Origin: a virus
DNA length: 64,000 nt
Reading direction: 5' to 3' (one strand)
Virus record (IMG/VR): IMGVR_UViG_3300048438_000153
Coordinates: 62,001-126,000 of that record
The first letter of the stretch is position 1. Every line of letters starts with the position of its first letter. The position numbers were made by a program, and so were the translations under genes. This document shows, in pieces, positions 1 to 9,700 of the stretch. The notes under the pieces are model-generated. The model was not told the origin of the DNA, did not search any database, and saw only the letters and a program-made list of their open reading frames with translations.

Positions 1-2357
1 TAGAAAGTTCTTTCTGTGTCGCCTACATGACCCCCTGTTAAGAGTCTTCTCCCTTGAGGGTTGCTCATGAGAGCTTCTACAGAGGGCGTCTCTATACTCA
101 GTTTAGGGTCGAAGTTATAGGTCTTAGGCTCAATGAAAGGCACTTGTCCTTCACTCAGAGTTTCCCCACCTCTGTTCCAATCTTGGTTGGCTGTCAGAGG
201 ACGGTTTGAGATCGCCTCTAAGCGCACCATTTCTCCATCAAGACCGTCTATGTATAAGACACCGCTATCGACTCTGTAATCAGCGATCTCGGAGCTGTCT
301 GACAAGAGCGTGAGGGTGATGATGTAGCTAGGGATGAAACCGAAGGCGTGGAGTGGTACTGAACCATTGATGACCTTTGCGTTCCCTCTCGCTAAGTCTG
401 ATATTCTTTCTTTCTCAATCCCTTGAAAGAGATCCGATTGATTGAGCTTCAGCGCGCCCAAAATCAAGTTCGCGTTGTTAAGCCCGTGAGTCCTCTTCAC
501 AGAGGTTTTGACGCTAAAAAGCTCTTTCGTGAGCGGTGTCTCAGGAGATGCCGGAAATAAGCCTAGAGCGGGTAGGCTCGAAGTGCCTAATACCCTTAGA
601 CTTTTCTCCTGATATAAGCCCCGGTTCGCGTCTGAATCAGGTGTCGTGACTCGCCTTCCGTTGTTGAGTACAAAAGAAGGGCTGTTGAGGTCTGTGTACG
701 AGAACACATCACCTTCTCCATAGGGAACTCTGAAAGAAAGAACTGTACCTTCGGCCTCAAGTGTTGAAAGGGTCAGTCTATTAGTGATCGCGTCGTAACT
801 CTCAATAACGAGCCCATCTATGCTCGTAAGGTCACTCGCGATGATAGGCATCCCCTTGAATGTCTTTCTCAGGGGGAGACTCAGCTCAACAGTGGTCTGT
901 GTGTCAGTAGGGTCATTCTGAACTGTGACTTGAGTTGATCTGTACCTTAAAGGTGCGCTCTTCCAAGAGTAGTCTCGGAAAGTAACCTCTGAAAAGCCGT
1001 CTGTGGTAGCGATGTTGTCTGAGATGACCTCAAGCGCCCTAACATAGAAAGTGTTTCTCGCGCGCACCTCGATGAAGAAAGCAGACCCATCTAACAGAAG
1101 AAGCTCTCCCTCCCCTAAGAAAGAGAGGAGGCTGTTCCCTAAGTCGTTCGTAAAGTACCCATTGGTAATCGAGCTTGTTCCTGACTGAGACAGACGTGGT
1201 GCTTCCCAAGAATAAACTCCATCTTCAGGTCTAATCTCCTCTATAGAGACAGCGCGCCTGACTTGATGCTTGACTCCAACTCCGATTGCTCCTGTGTAGC
1301 CCACAGCTCTCGTTAGAAGACCTCCCGATTCCTCCACAAGACTCTTAAAGACTCGGATGCTTTTCCCTACTCCATACCCATAGACCACGCTCTCATAAGT
1401 ACCAGCTCTTGCTTTCCTCATGTTCTGTTGGAAAGAAGAGGCGTAAGTGAGACACAAGGGGCTCAAATCTCCCCACTCGACAAGACCATCTTCTGAAGAA
1501 ACCTCGTCATACTCGGGGGTAGCCTCAGTCGGATTATTTCTCAGGAAAGTAACCGTCTTGAACGAGGGGTGCGTGATGCTCTCACCTAGTAGAGAACTCA
1601 CCTCTCCTATCTTGACGTGGGCGGGCTTAGTGACGTTTAAGAGTTTTCTGATGTTCGCTTGGAGCTCAAGCACTTGCTGAGGTAGTCCGAAGTCTATTTC
1701 GTGTGTGTGCTCCGCGCCCTCTGAGTTAGTGTAGGGTTGAACCTCTCCGTTGATGACATCATGTTGGTGGAGATCATCTCCCCAAGAGTAGCCGATAGGA
1801 GAAAGGGTTGACCCGAGCCCCTGATCAGGAGCGAATACGAAGTGTCTATGCCCATCAGCCACCTTTGTGTAACTTAAGATAGACGTAAGGACGCTTATCA
1901 GGTGATTGTCAACCTGAGTGATCTCGACCCTAGAGCCACCCGAAGAGGTTGAGAGCAAGTCGAGGATCGCGCTCTCTTTCGACCCCTCAATCAACGCCAC
2001 TACAGTCGCTAAGATTATTTCTTTCAGGGTGAGATCATCGCTCGCGGTCGGTTCTTGATCTTCCTCGAAGATGAGAGAGGTGAGCTTAGTTGTCAGGAAC
2101 TCCACTCTTAAGTCCGAGTAATCAAGGTCATCACTCAAGTCAGCGATGTCTAAGACCATGTTGGCGAATATCTCAGAAACGCCGTCATAGATGATCTTAT
2201 GGTTCGCGCCGTACTGTGTAGACTTGTAGTTCGACGCAGTACCTGAAGCAATCGAGGTGCTGATTTTCTGAGTGAGGGTTTTGACGAGCTTTCTTGTAGG
2301 TGTGGATTGCTCTCCTAGAGGGTCTTTCACACTACGGTTGTCGTAATAGACTTTCAT
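1..2357 (-). CDS. Large tail/baseplate structural protein with three HxH motifs (partial)
   Basis: The reading frame is open from an ATG at 2357 to the window edge, about 785 residues, so the C-terminus is missing. The ATG overlaps the stop of the J-like gene upstream (TGATG), which argues for one late operon and translational coupling. The protein begins MKVYYDNRSVKDPLGEQSTP. Between about residues 165 and 225 three HxH pairs occur (DGHRHF, DLHQHD, EHTHEI). HxH triplets bind metal in trimeric tail fibre proteins such as T4 gp12, so a metal-stabilised trimer is possible here. The rest is Ser/Thr-rich and beta-like, without a domain I recognise. From its place directly after baseplate wedge genes I infer a baseplate, tail fibre or fibre-connector protein. 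Confidence is good for the gene and modest for the role. Confidence 0.75.
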   Translation of the reverse strand, partial: MKVYYDNRSVKDPLGEQSTPTRKLVKTLTQKISTSIASGTASNYKSTQYGANHKIIYDGVSEIFANMVLDIADLSDDLDYSDLRVEFLTTKLTSLIFEEDQEPTASDDLTLKEIILATVVALIEGSKESAILDLLSTSSGGSRVEITQVDNHLISVLTSILSYTKVADGHRHFVFAPDQGLGSTLSPIGYSWGDDLHQHDVINGEVQPYTNSEGAEHTHEIDFGLPQQVLELQANIRKLLNVTKPAHVKIGEVSSLLGESITHPSFKTVTFLRNNPTEATPEYDEVSSEDGLVEWGDLSPLCLTYASSFQQNMRKARAGTYESVVYGYGVGKSIRVFKSLVEESGGLLTRAVGYTGAIGVGVKHQVRRAVSIEEIRPEDGVYSWEAPRLSQSGTSSITNGYFTNDLGNSLLSFLGEGELLLLDGSAFFIEVRARNTFYVRALEVISDNIATTDGFSEVTFRDYSWKSAPLRYRSTQVTVQNDPTDTQTTVELSLPLRKTFKGMPIIASDLTSIDGLVIESYDAITNRLTLSTLEAEGTVLSFRVPYGEGDVFSYTDLNSPSFVLNNGRRVTTPDSDANRGLYQEKSLRVLGTSSLPALGLFPASPETPLTKELFSVKTSVKRTHGLNNANLILGALKLNQSDLFQGIEKERISDLARGNAKVINGSVPLHAFGFIPSYIITLTLLSDSSEIADYRVDSGVLYIDGLDGEMVRLEAISNRPLTANQDWNRGGETLSEGQVPFIEPKTYNFDPKLSIETPSVEALMSNPQGRRLLTGGHVGDTERTF

Positions 2358-5300
2358 CAGGACTCCTCCTCAAAAGTGAAGCTCAGCTCCCCCACAGAGA
2401 AAGAAGAAAACTCGTTCAGGCGAGCTTCAGAAATAACCTCAATCTTATCCGCGACTGTGTAATCGACGTAGAAAACATAGCTGTAAGGGTCATCTCCTAC
2501 CTCTAAGCCTACGGCAATCTTGCTCGCGCTATCTTCAAGACCGACTATCCCTGAGTCTCCTAAGATTGTTGCGGTGTTCGACTTCCAATTTGCCGAGTTA
2601 TTTCTTTCAATGTCACTCAATACAGAGAGCTCAGTCTCTACTCCTGTAGATAGGCTTTTCTTAAAGACCCGAGCGTTCAAACCACCTGAGTCTATGGGCG
2701 TGTTCAACAGCCTTGTGTCTATGACCCACACGCGAGAAAGACCGTTAGAAAGAGAGCCGTTCTCTCGGTACTCGCTTAAAGCAACCTTAACCTTTTCCCT
2801 GATGATCGAAGTACCCTCTGCAAAAGAGAGCTTAACAAGGGGAAGGCTCACATGGCTCACTCCCTCTGTTGAGTTGATCTCTCTGATTATTTCTGAAGGT
2901 CTAATCACGCCTCCGATGTTCGTAGAGACAATGAAGCTCGACAAGTTGTACTGTAGGAGCGAGTTCACATCCGAAGATGAGAATCCCCTTTCAAGAACAA
3001 TCGAAGCGTTGATGTTCAGAGGTGCTTCTCTAATTTCTTTCACGAGAACATCCGCGCCTAAGTTTTTCTGAGTATCTAACAAGTCCTGTGCGTTCTTGAC
3101 TACTAGGTTTGTCGAGTACGTCACGACAATGTTCTCAAGATAGTTGTAGGAAATGAGAATCGTCTCTCCATCTGTGATCCTAGATCCCTCTGTTCTCTTG
3201 ATTGAGAGTTGACCCACGCCGTCGCTCAAGATCGAGTAGTCAGGGTCAACTGTGTAAGGACTGTCGTAAGTCACGTTAGAAAGATTCTTAACTACGATAG
3301 AAAGAGGATCAGCGCCAAGCTTCAATAGCCTCTCCTCATAGAATCCAGTGATGACATGGTTCTCATCAGAAACGGTTCTGATCTTGTCCTCTGACGTGTT
3401 AGAAAGAACAACACTCGCTGTGTCTCTTGAAGACCTCCCCAAGAAGAGAGGGTCATTGTTATTCTTGACTGAATAATTGGCGATCTCCGCGCCATCCTCA
3501 TCGACCACAGAAAGAACCTCTCTGACAGGCTGTCTAGAAAGAACTAGCTCTGAAGAGAAGTCGCTCCTCCAATCCCCTGTGAAGATGTCCCCTAAGTTGT
3601 AAGAGGGCTGACTGATAGAGGAGTCGAGTCGGATTGTCCGATAGTCCTCCACAACGTACCCTGTAAGGTCGAAGTAAGTCTTTGTAGTGGCGTTGTATAG
3701 TCCAAATCTTACTGAGGAGAAAGTACGGTCAATCAGCTCAAAGATAGGAGTCTCTACAGTAGCGTCTAAAGACCTAAAACGATAAGCCCCGATGCCACCT
3801 ATGGGAATGAACCGAGAGCCAAATATAGACTGATATGAGGGGGCAAATACGTCTGTCACGTTGGCTAAAGATTCCCCCTTAACCCACACGTCTACTTTGC
3901 CCCCTCTCCCATCATCTCTTTTCATGTATTCGCTACTCGCGTCTACCACAAAAGAGTCTAAGACTCCCGCCACAGACCTACTCAGCCTCTCATACCCTCC
4001 CTTAGTCCCTCCGTCTACAGAGTCGAGAGAGCTGAGAGCCCTGATCGCTAGCTCAATGTTATTCTCAACATCGTCTCCTCCAAAGGTTGGGGAGGGGTTC
4101 ATCACAGAAAGACCTAGAGGCGCGCCTCGATTGATCATCCCTGTAGTGAGGTTGCCTCTAACACCGCCAATTTCAGCGACGATAGGCACTCTTATTGAGT
4201 ACCTCTTTGTCACAGGGTTGTAGAAACGCGATGCGTCCTCTAGTGGAATAGACGCTGACGTGGTGGTTATGAAGTTCTGACCGCCTCCTGTCACTCTCGT
4301 ACTACTAGGGATCGAGAAAGAGAAAGTAGGGGGCGTAGTGGTGAAAAACTCGACCACTCCACTCGCCTGAGAAGAAAGTCGTCTCTGAACGCCGAAGTTA
4401 GAGGCGAGCTTCTCAAAGGCGCTGTCGATTAAGATCTGCACTTGATCAGGAGACTCTAGAAAGAGTGATGACTGAAGCGCAGACTTGTACTGACTGTCCT
4501 CCACAGCAATAGATGTTCCCTCGTTAAGTGGGTCGTCAATCTGAAGAAGCCCTAGAAAGCTTGAGCTCCTGTATGAGAAATCGAGCAAGAACCTTGCTCT
4601 TTCCATTTCTGACGCGATTGGGTCAATGATCACATCCCTCACTACAGATCCCGCCACAACCGACACATCAGGTTGCGCCAAGTAAATAGTCTGAACCATG
4701 TCAGCAACGAGCTGATCTCTCGTCACCACAGGGATCGAAGAGTTTGAGCTTGAGATTTGAACGGGCTTGCCAGCCACCTCAGAAGAATAAGAGGACTCCA
4801 CCTCTACACCGTTAACGACTTTTGTTGCGCTCACGATGTAATAAAGAGGCTCAGAAGAAGGGAGACTAGTGAAAAGCCCTACCTGAACTGTCTTTGGAGT
4901 TGAGAACTCTGTGGCGGAGCGGTTGTGCAAGAAAGAAATACTAGTTTTAAGGTACACGTTATTGATTGCGCTAGACACCCTCAGCCTATTCGCGTACTCA
5001 GGGATTTCTTTCTCCCCTAAAGAGGTGGTAGAGAGCGCGGTATCCCCATCTTTTTGGTTGACTAGAATCTCGGCGAATAAAGGGTCAGCAGACTCAAGAA
5101 CGACATCAGTCTGAAGCTGTCCGATCTCTTCAACTACCTCTGTCCGTGAGCCATACTTAACAGGGTCAAGAGGCTCAAAGTTAACTTGCTGATAACCCTC
5201 CGCACCACCCCCTGAGATGGTACTCGCATACAGCGCGTAGTAAGACACCTCTGAGTCAGTGTGGGAGAAAGAAATCTCAACTGCATTACTCCTCCTCTTT

Positions 5301-5647
5301 ACTACGAGCCCTGTAGGTGGTTCAGGCAAGCCGACCGCCTCATCTGAGAGAATCACATTAACTACAAAACCATCTCGGTTTGAGTCTTCTTTCAGAGTAA
5401 AGGTATTGACCCCTGAAGAGAGGTCAAAGCCTTCGGGAAAGACAGAAGGGTTAGGGAACGTGAAAGCGCCGTCTACATCAAGCAAGACATCACCACTAGC
5501 GGAGGTGAATGTCTCTCCCTTGTATTGAACGTCTACGCTCGACGTACCTGAAGAGAAGCCCCTAAGAAATAGACTCTCTTTCGCGGTAGAGAAAGTAGAA
5601 GGAAGAGGCGCTCTCTTGCCTTCGGGTGTAACTATATATTCAATCAT
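2357..5647 (-). CDS. Baseplate wedge protein, gp6/baseplate J-like
   Basis: This 1096-residue protein has the layout of the baseplate J/T4 gp6 family. The N-terminal third (to about residue 310) is beta-rich and has fibronectin-III-like stretches. It is followed by the family's helical entry segment, in which a GSVVRDVI stretch leads into IASEMERA and LLDFSYRSSSF. Around residues 490 to 600 come the typical GVRGNLTTG motif and a GGDDVE.N.ELAIRALSS segment. J-like proteins form the wedge ring around the tail hub and trigger sheath contraction. The gene starts at an ATG that overlaps the preceding stop (ATGA) and ends in TGATG with the next gene. It is longer than usual for the family because of the N-terminal extension. 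The family call is fairly firm; the extension's function is unknown. Confidence 0.8.
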   Translation of the reverse strand: MIEYIVTPEGKRAPLPSTFSTAKESLFLRGFSSGTSSVDVQYKGETFTSASGDVLLDVDGAFTFPNPSVFPEGFDLSSGVNTFTLKEDSNRDGFVVNVILSDEAVGLPEPPTGLVVKRRSNAVEISFSHTDSEVSYYALYASTISGGGAEGYQQVNFEPLDPVKYGSRTEVVEEIGQLQTDVVLESADPLFAEILVNQKDGDTALSTTSLGEKEIPEYANRLRVSSAINNVYLKTSISFLHNRSATEFSTPKTVQVGLFTSLPSSEPLYYIVSATKVVNGVEVESSYSSEVAGKPVQISSSNSSIPVVTRDQLVADMVQTIYLAQPDVSVVAGSVVRDVIIDPIASEMERARFLLDFSYRSSSFLGLLQIDDPLNEGTSIAVEDSQYKSALQSSLFLESPDQVQILIDSAFEKLASNFGVQRRLSSQASGVVEFFTTTPPTFSFSIPSSTRVTGGGQNFITTTSASIPLEDASRFYNPVTKRYSIRVPIVAEIGGVRGNLTTGMINRGAPLGLSVMNPSPTFGGDDVENNIELAIRALSSLDSVDGGTKGGYERLSRSVAGVLDSFVVDASSEYMKRDDGRGGKVDVWVKGESLANVTDVFAPSYQSIFGSRFIPIGGIGAYRFRSLDATVETPIFELIDRTFSSVRFGLYNATTKTYFDLTGYVVEDYRTIRLDSSISQPSYNLGDIFTGDWRSDFSSELVLSRQPVREVLSVVDEDGAEIANYSVKNNNDPLFLGRSSRDTASVVLSNTSEDKIRTVSDENHVITGFYEERLLKLGADPLSIVVKNLSNVTYDSPYTVDPDYSILSDGVGQLSIKRTEGSRITDGETILISYNYLENIVVTYSTNLVVKNAQDLLDTQKNLGADVLVKEIREAPLNINASIVLERGFSSSDVNSLLQYNLSSFIVSTNIGGVIRPSEIIREINSTEGVSHVSLPLVKLSFAEGTSIIREKVKVALSEYRENGSLSNGLSRVWVIDTRLLNTPIDSGGLNARVFKKSLSTGVETELSVLSDIERNNSANWKSNTATILGDSGIVGLEDSASKIAVGLEVGDDPYSYVFYVDYTVADKIEVISEARLNEFSSFSVGELSFTFEEES

Positions 5648-6690
5648 GATAAATCTCCATCAAGAGGGATCGAGCCGGGTACTGCGAAGATGATGTTTAT
5701 ACTGACGGGCTGAGCAGAAAAGCTCTCGACAATCACTCTCACTAAGTAAGCTGTCTCATCATCCCCAATCGTAGACACCTCGACGCCCAAGACTTTCTTA
5801 ATTCTTTCCTCATAACTCATGGTCTGTACTCTCGCCTGTTGCGTCTGTACGTCGATGAGGTTATCGAGCGCGTCTCTCACAGAGGACTTGAGGGCTTGAA
5901 CCACGCCCGCGCTCACTTTCTGACCAATCAAGCTAGGGGCAGTAGAACCATAGAAAGTTTGATAGGGGTTCGACCCTCTCGTTGTGAGCAGAGCTTTGGC
6001 GACTCTTTGATAGAGAAGATCATATCCCTCGATTACCTTGAGCCCACCATAATCGTCAAATCTGAAGTCATTCTCTACACCCGTACCCGAGCACCGCCTA
6101 CAGTAACTCTTTTCTGCTGTGTATGAGACATCAAGAACACCCTCAGAGTAATACGGCTTAGAAAGAAGAATCTTGTAGCCCACGAAGTTCCTCTGCTTGA
6201 CGATTTTCCATGAGGGGAAGACCTCTTTCCCTTTGGCTCTGTAGGAGTTCGCACTGAAGCCTAGTTTCTTAACTACTGACCCACTGATCTTGAACCCGTC
6301 AGAAAGAAGCGAGTCTGTGATCTTTACGGAGGTCTTGTGAGCCTCTGCTGAAAGAGGGTATGGGAGAGCCTCATTCAGCACCCTGACCATCTCTGCTTGA
6401 GAAATAATCTTAGAGGGTAACTTGATCTCTTTTCTAGAGATACCTGACCCTTCTATGACGAGCACGTCTTCCCCTGATTTTACGCGATAGGGAGATGCGC
6501 TTGGAAAGACTGTTTCAGAGCTCTTTCTTAGCCCTTCAGGTGGGATGCTTACGCCGTCTCTTCGGAGGTCGAGCAAGCCCTGTCCCGAAATAGGAGAGAG
6601 GGTCACGATCTCTCGACCGCCTAAGATGGTAACGTCCTCGAACCTGATGTAATGAGGACACGCATGGGCTATCTGAGCGTCTTTGCTCAT
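5644..6690 (-). CDS. Probable baseplate wedge protein, gp25-like, with a zinc knuckle
   Basis: A 348-residue protein directly upstream of, and overlapping, the J-like gene. A CRRCSGTGVENDF segment near residue 197 looks like a zinc knuckle. It is followed by a region resembling the gp25/gpW fold: LLTTRGSNPYQTFYGS, then a helical stretch and a C-terminal EERI...VLGVEVS...TAYLVRVIVES segment. gp25 proteins sit beside gp6/J in contractile-tail wedges, so context and sequence agree. The N-terminal half has no match I know. The start codon is immediately preceded by a perfect 18-bp inverted repeat (6690-6740), so translation is probably affected by RNA structure. A different baseplate component with the same fold remains possible. 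Confidence 0.6.
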   Translation of the reverse strand: MSKDAQIAHACPHYIRFEDVTILGGREIVTLSPISGQGLLDLRRDGVSIPPEGLRKSSETVFPSASPYRVKSGEDVLVIEGSGISRKEIKLPSKIISQAEMVRVLNEALPYPLSAEAHKTSVKITDSLLSDGFKISGSVVKKLGFSANSYRAKGKEVFPSWKIVKQRNFVGYKILLSKPYYSEGVLDVSYTAEKSYCRRCSGTGVENDFRFDDYGGLKVIEGYDLLYQRVAKALLTTRGSNPYQTFYGSTAPSLIGQKVSAGVVQALKSSVRDALDNLIDVQTQQARVQTMSYEERIKKVLGVEVSTIGDDETAYLVRVIVESFSAQPVSINIIFAVPGSIPLDGDLS

Positions 6691-6740
6691 ATCTCACACT
6701 CTCTTTCTGAATAATGACTCACGAAAGAGAGTGTGAGATA
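6690..6740 (-). promoter_or_regulatory. Perfect 18-bp hairpin abutting a start codon
   Basis: Arms 6690-6707 and 6723-6740 are exact reverse complements, with a 15-nt loop. In the minus-strand transcript the second arm runs directly into the ATG at 6690 and contains the purine-rich stretch (GAAAGAGAGTG) that would serve as the ribosome binding site. There is no T-run after either arm, so a classical terminator is unlikely. An RNA processing site or a ribosome-binding-site-hiding switch fits better. Confidence 0.7.
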
Positions 6741-6754
6741 AAGCATTTATTCTC

Positions 6755-9700
6755 TTAGATATCCTCTACTTCTTTTTCAAAGTCAGCGCGAACCATTGCT
6801 TCGATCTGCTCTTCGCTCATCTTATATATCTCAGCCAAGCTCTCAACCGTGTTAGGGTTAATACCCACTTCAACAATCTCACTATCGCCAACCACATCGG
6901 AGGCGAGGAACATAAGAAGGTTCAGGTCTGCGAGCAGACCCTTGAAGTTATTCAGAGTGTTTTTGTAAAGGGAGAAGGTAATCGAGTTAGTGCCTCCGAG
7001 AAGACCTTGCCATTGTTTACCATCTTCAATCTTCTCTACAAGCGTATCGAGATTTCCTGAAAGATAGTTCATACCCTTGCCTAGAGCTTGAGTAAGGACT
7101 AAAGAAGATTCTTCTTCATTTAAAATAGCCAGACCTTGAGGTGTAGAGTCATACCCCTTTCGGAAATCTTTGTATTCATCGTCAGATTTGATTTCAGGAT
7201 GCACCGCTCCGACAAGGTTTCTGAAGAAACTCTGAAGGTGTACTGAAAAGCCGACATCTGAGAACACATTGGGCTTAGGATAAGAATAAGCTCTACCCTC
7301 TGTATCTACTAGAACAACGCTGTTAGTGTCAGGGTAAGGGGTCTTTAAGAAAGCAAAAAGAAGCCCTCTCTCAAGCTCGTCCTGACTCACAGAAGGGAAA
7401 GACGTAGGGTCTTTCTGAATCAAGTCGGTGATCTTATCAACTTGAGCTTCTCTCGTGTTCTCATACACAGGCAAGAAAGTACGGCTCTCGAAAGGGTACT
7501 TGTTTCTGAGGGCGTTAATCTTACGAATAGCGTTCGCCCTGTTCGCAACTGAAAGATCCTTAACATTAGTTAGGATGTTGGAGTTCTCTCCAAAGAACTC
7601 ACCCACGCCAGTTGCTTCAAGATTAACGACAGCAGAGATACCCGCTTGAACAACCTTGTTGTATGATTCTAAAATGGCTTCTTCTTGCTCTTCAACTGCG
7701 GGCGCATAACGGTAGTTCTTAGAAACACCGCGATCTTGTCGGGCTAGTCTGAGAGCATCTCGAACGTCCTCTTGATACTTCTTTCTAGCCTGACCGCGCT
7801 TTCTTTGAATCTCATGAGTACCTGACTCAATGTCGTCGAGCTCTTCCCTCGCCTCTGCGGTATCTTGACCCTCAAGAGACTCTATACGAGTCTCAAGCTC
7901 TTTTGAGATGCTCTCAAGGTTCGCCTCATGCTCCTCTTTCAACTCTTTCTTAACGCGATCTTCAAAAGTCACGATATTAGAGTGAATGTAAGCGGTACGA
8001 AGCTCCGTGACTTTCTTGAGAAGTTCTTCGCCCTCAACAATCTCAGTAAGCTTACTCTGTGCTTCGGTGGCTTTCTGAACATAGCCATTAGCCATATTCC
8101 TTGAGAAAGAGTCGAAAGCTCTGATCGCGTCAAGATTACCACTGAGGAAATCCCTGATCTCCTTCGACCCTATAGAGATCTCTTCCTCAATCTGCTTTTC
8201 AGACTTAGACATAGCTTCGTCAAAGAAGCTGTTAGAAACCCTCAACTCTTTTGACGCCCCTGTCATGATCGACTTGGCGTTGCGGTTGGTGAGCTTCTTG
8301 CCTTTCTTGTTATCACCCGGAGTCACTTTACCCTTAGCATCAACAGTCACCTCAAAGCCCTTCTTCTTACACACCTTGTCAAAGGTTTCGGCGGAACCTG
8401 AATGCTTGATGATCTCATTTCTGATTGAAGTAAGAATCTTTGAAGTTGTCGGATCAGAGCTCTTTTCTGCGAAAGAAAGAGTTTTCTGCGCGACAAACGT
8501 GTCCCAACCGAGAGATTTAAGAACCTGACGGCTCGTTCGGTCGGCAACTGCTTCGTGTGGGAAGTAGTGAGACCCGATCCTTCTAGCGGGGTCGCCCACG
8601 TTCTCTTTAATTGAGTCTCTGAGAAGTGAGCTGACTGTGCTTCCGAGAGACTCCTTGTAGGTTTCACTGAGGATTTCTTTCTGAGCATCAACCTCAACCA
8701 CAATCTTAGTGAGTAATTTCTTGGCTTCTTTGCCCGCTTGCTTGTCTCCCTCGTCGAACAAGTCGAGGATACTATACGCTTCCTCAATCAACTCCTGATC
8801 TGTTGAACTCACTTGCCCAAGAGTCTCAAAGGCGTAATCGACATCTTCCTGTTTTTTCTTGCCTTTAGAAGTAAGGGTAGAGATCGCTTGCTGAACTCTC
8901 ACAAGATCCCTCAGCTCACTTGTAGACTGATCTACTGCTTGCTTAGCCTCTGTGGTGAGGTTTCTCTGAATGGCGTTTGCAACGCTCAAGTCTCTCGCAC
9001 TTAAGCCTTTCAAACCTGATCCTGTCGCCATACCCGCAATAGCTGTGACAGCATCCACACTCTTAGACCCCTGAACAGGAGTGTAGTCTGAGACACTATA
9101 GCGAGAAAGCGGGTGTCCTGAACTTTCCCCTACAGGTAGGAGAGTCAGCTCACTTCTGCGCTGATTGATCTTATCAATATAAGAGAGCTGACTCTCTATA
9201 TGATCCCTTAGCCCTCCCATATCGCTATCTTCATCAATATCGCCTGAAAAGTCGTACTTGTCAGCGACCTCTTTGATGGCATCTTTAAAGGCTTTGACTA
9301 AACGCTTAGAAGACACATAAAAAGACGCATCTCTTAAGCTGTAAATCTCTGTAGGAGCTGTGTTTAAAACTAGGTACAACTCACCCACAACAGACTCAAT
9401 ATTTTCGAGCTTATCGTAATCACCGTCAATATCATCTTCTACAGGGGCGTTAATCTGAGCACTACGACTCTTGATCAAGCTACGAGACTCTCTCTTAAGG
9501 GTGGCTTCATCATAACCACCGTCAAGGAAAACGAGCTCTCTTGGCTCAAGCTGACCGCGCCTGAAGAGCTTGTCATAGACGATTCCCCTGAGCTTCTTCT
9601 GATTACTCTCTGAGTCAGAAATGAGAGAGAGATTATCAAGTAAGAAACGCAGATCCTCTTTAGTGACCCTATCCGTAGTCACAAGGTCAAGAATAGCGTG

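Noticed and set aside
6690-6740. Rho-independent terminator
   Set aside because: The stem is strong but no T-run follows on either strand, and one arm abuts a start codon.
8347-8787. Second minus-strand frame of 146 codons inside the 1338-residue gene
   Set aside because: Serine/arginine-rich out-of-frame translation of a clearly coding region.
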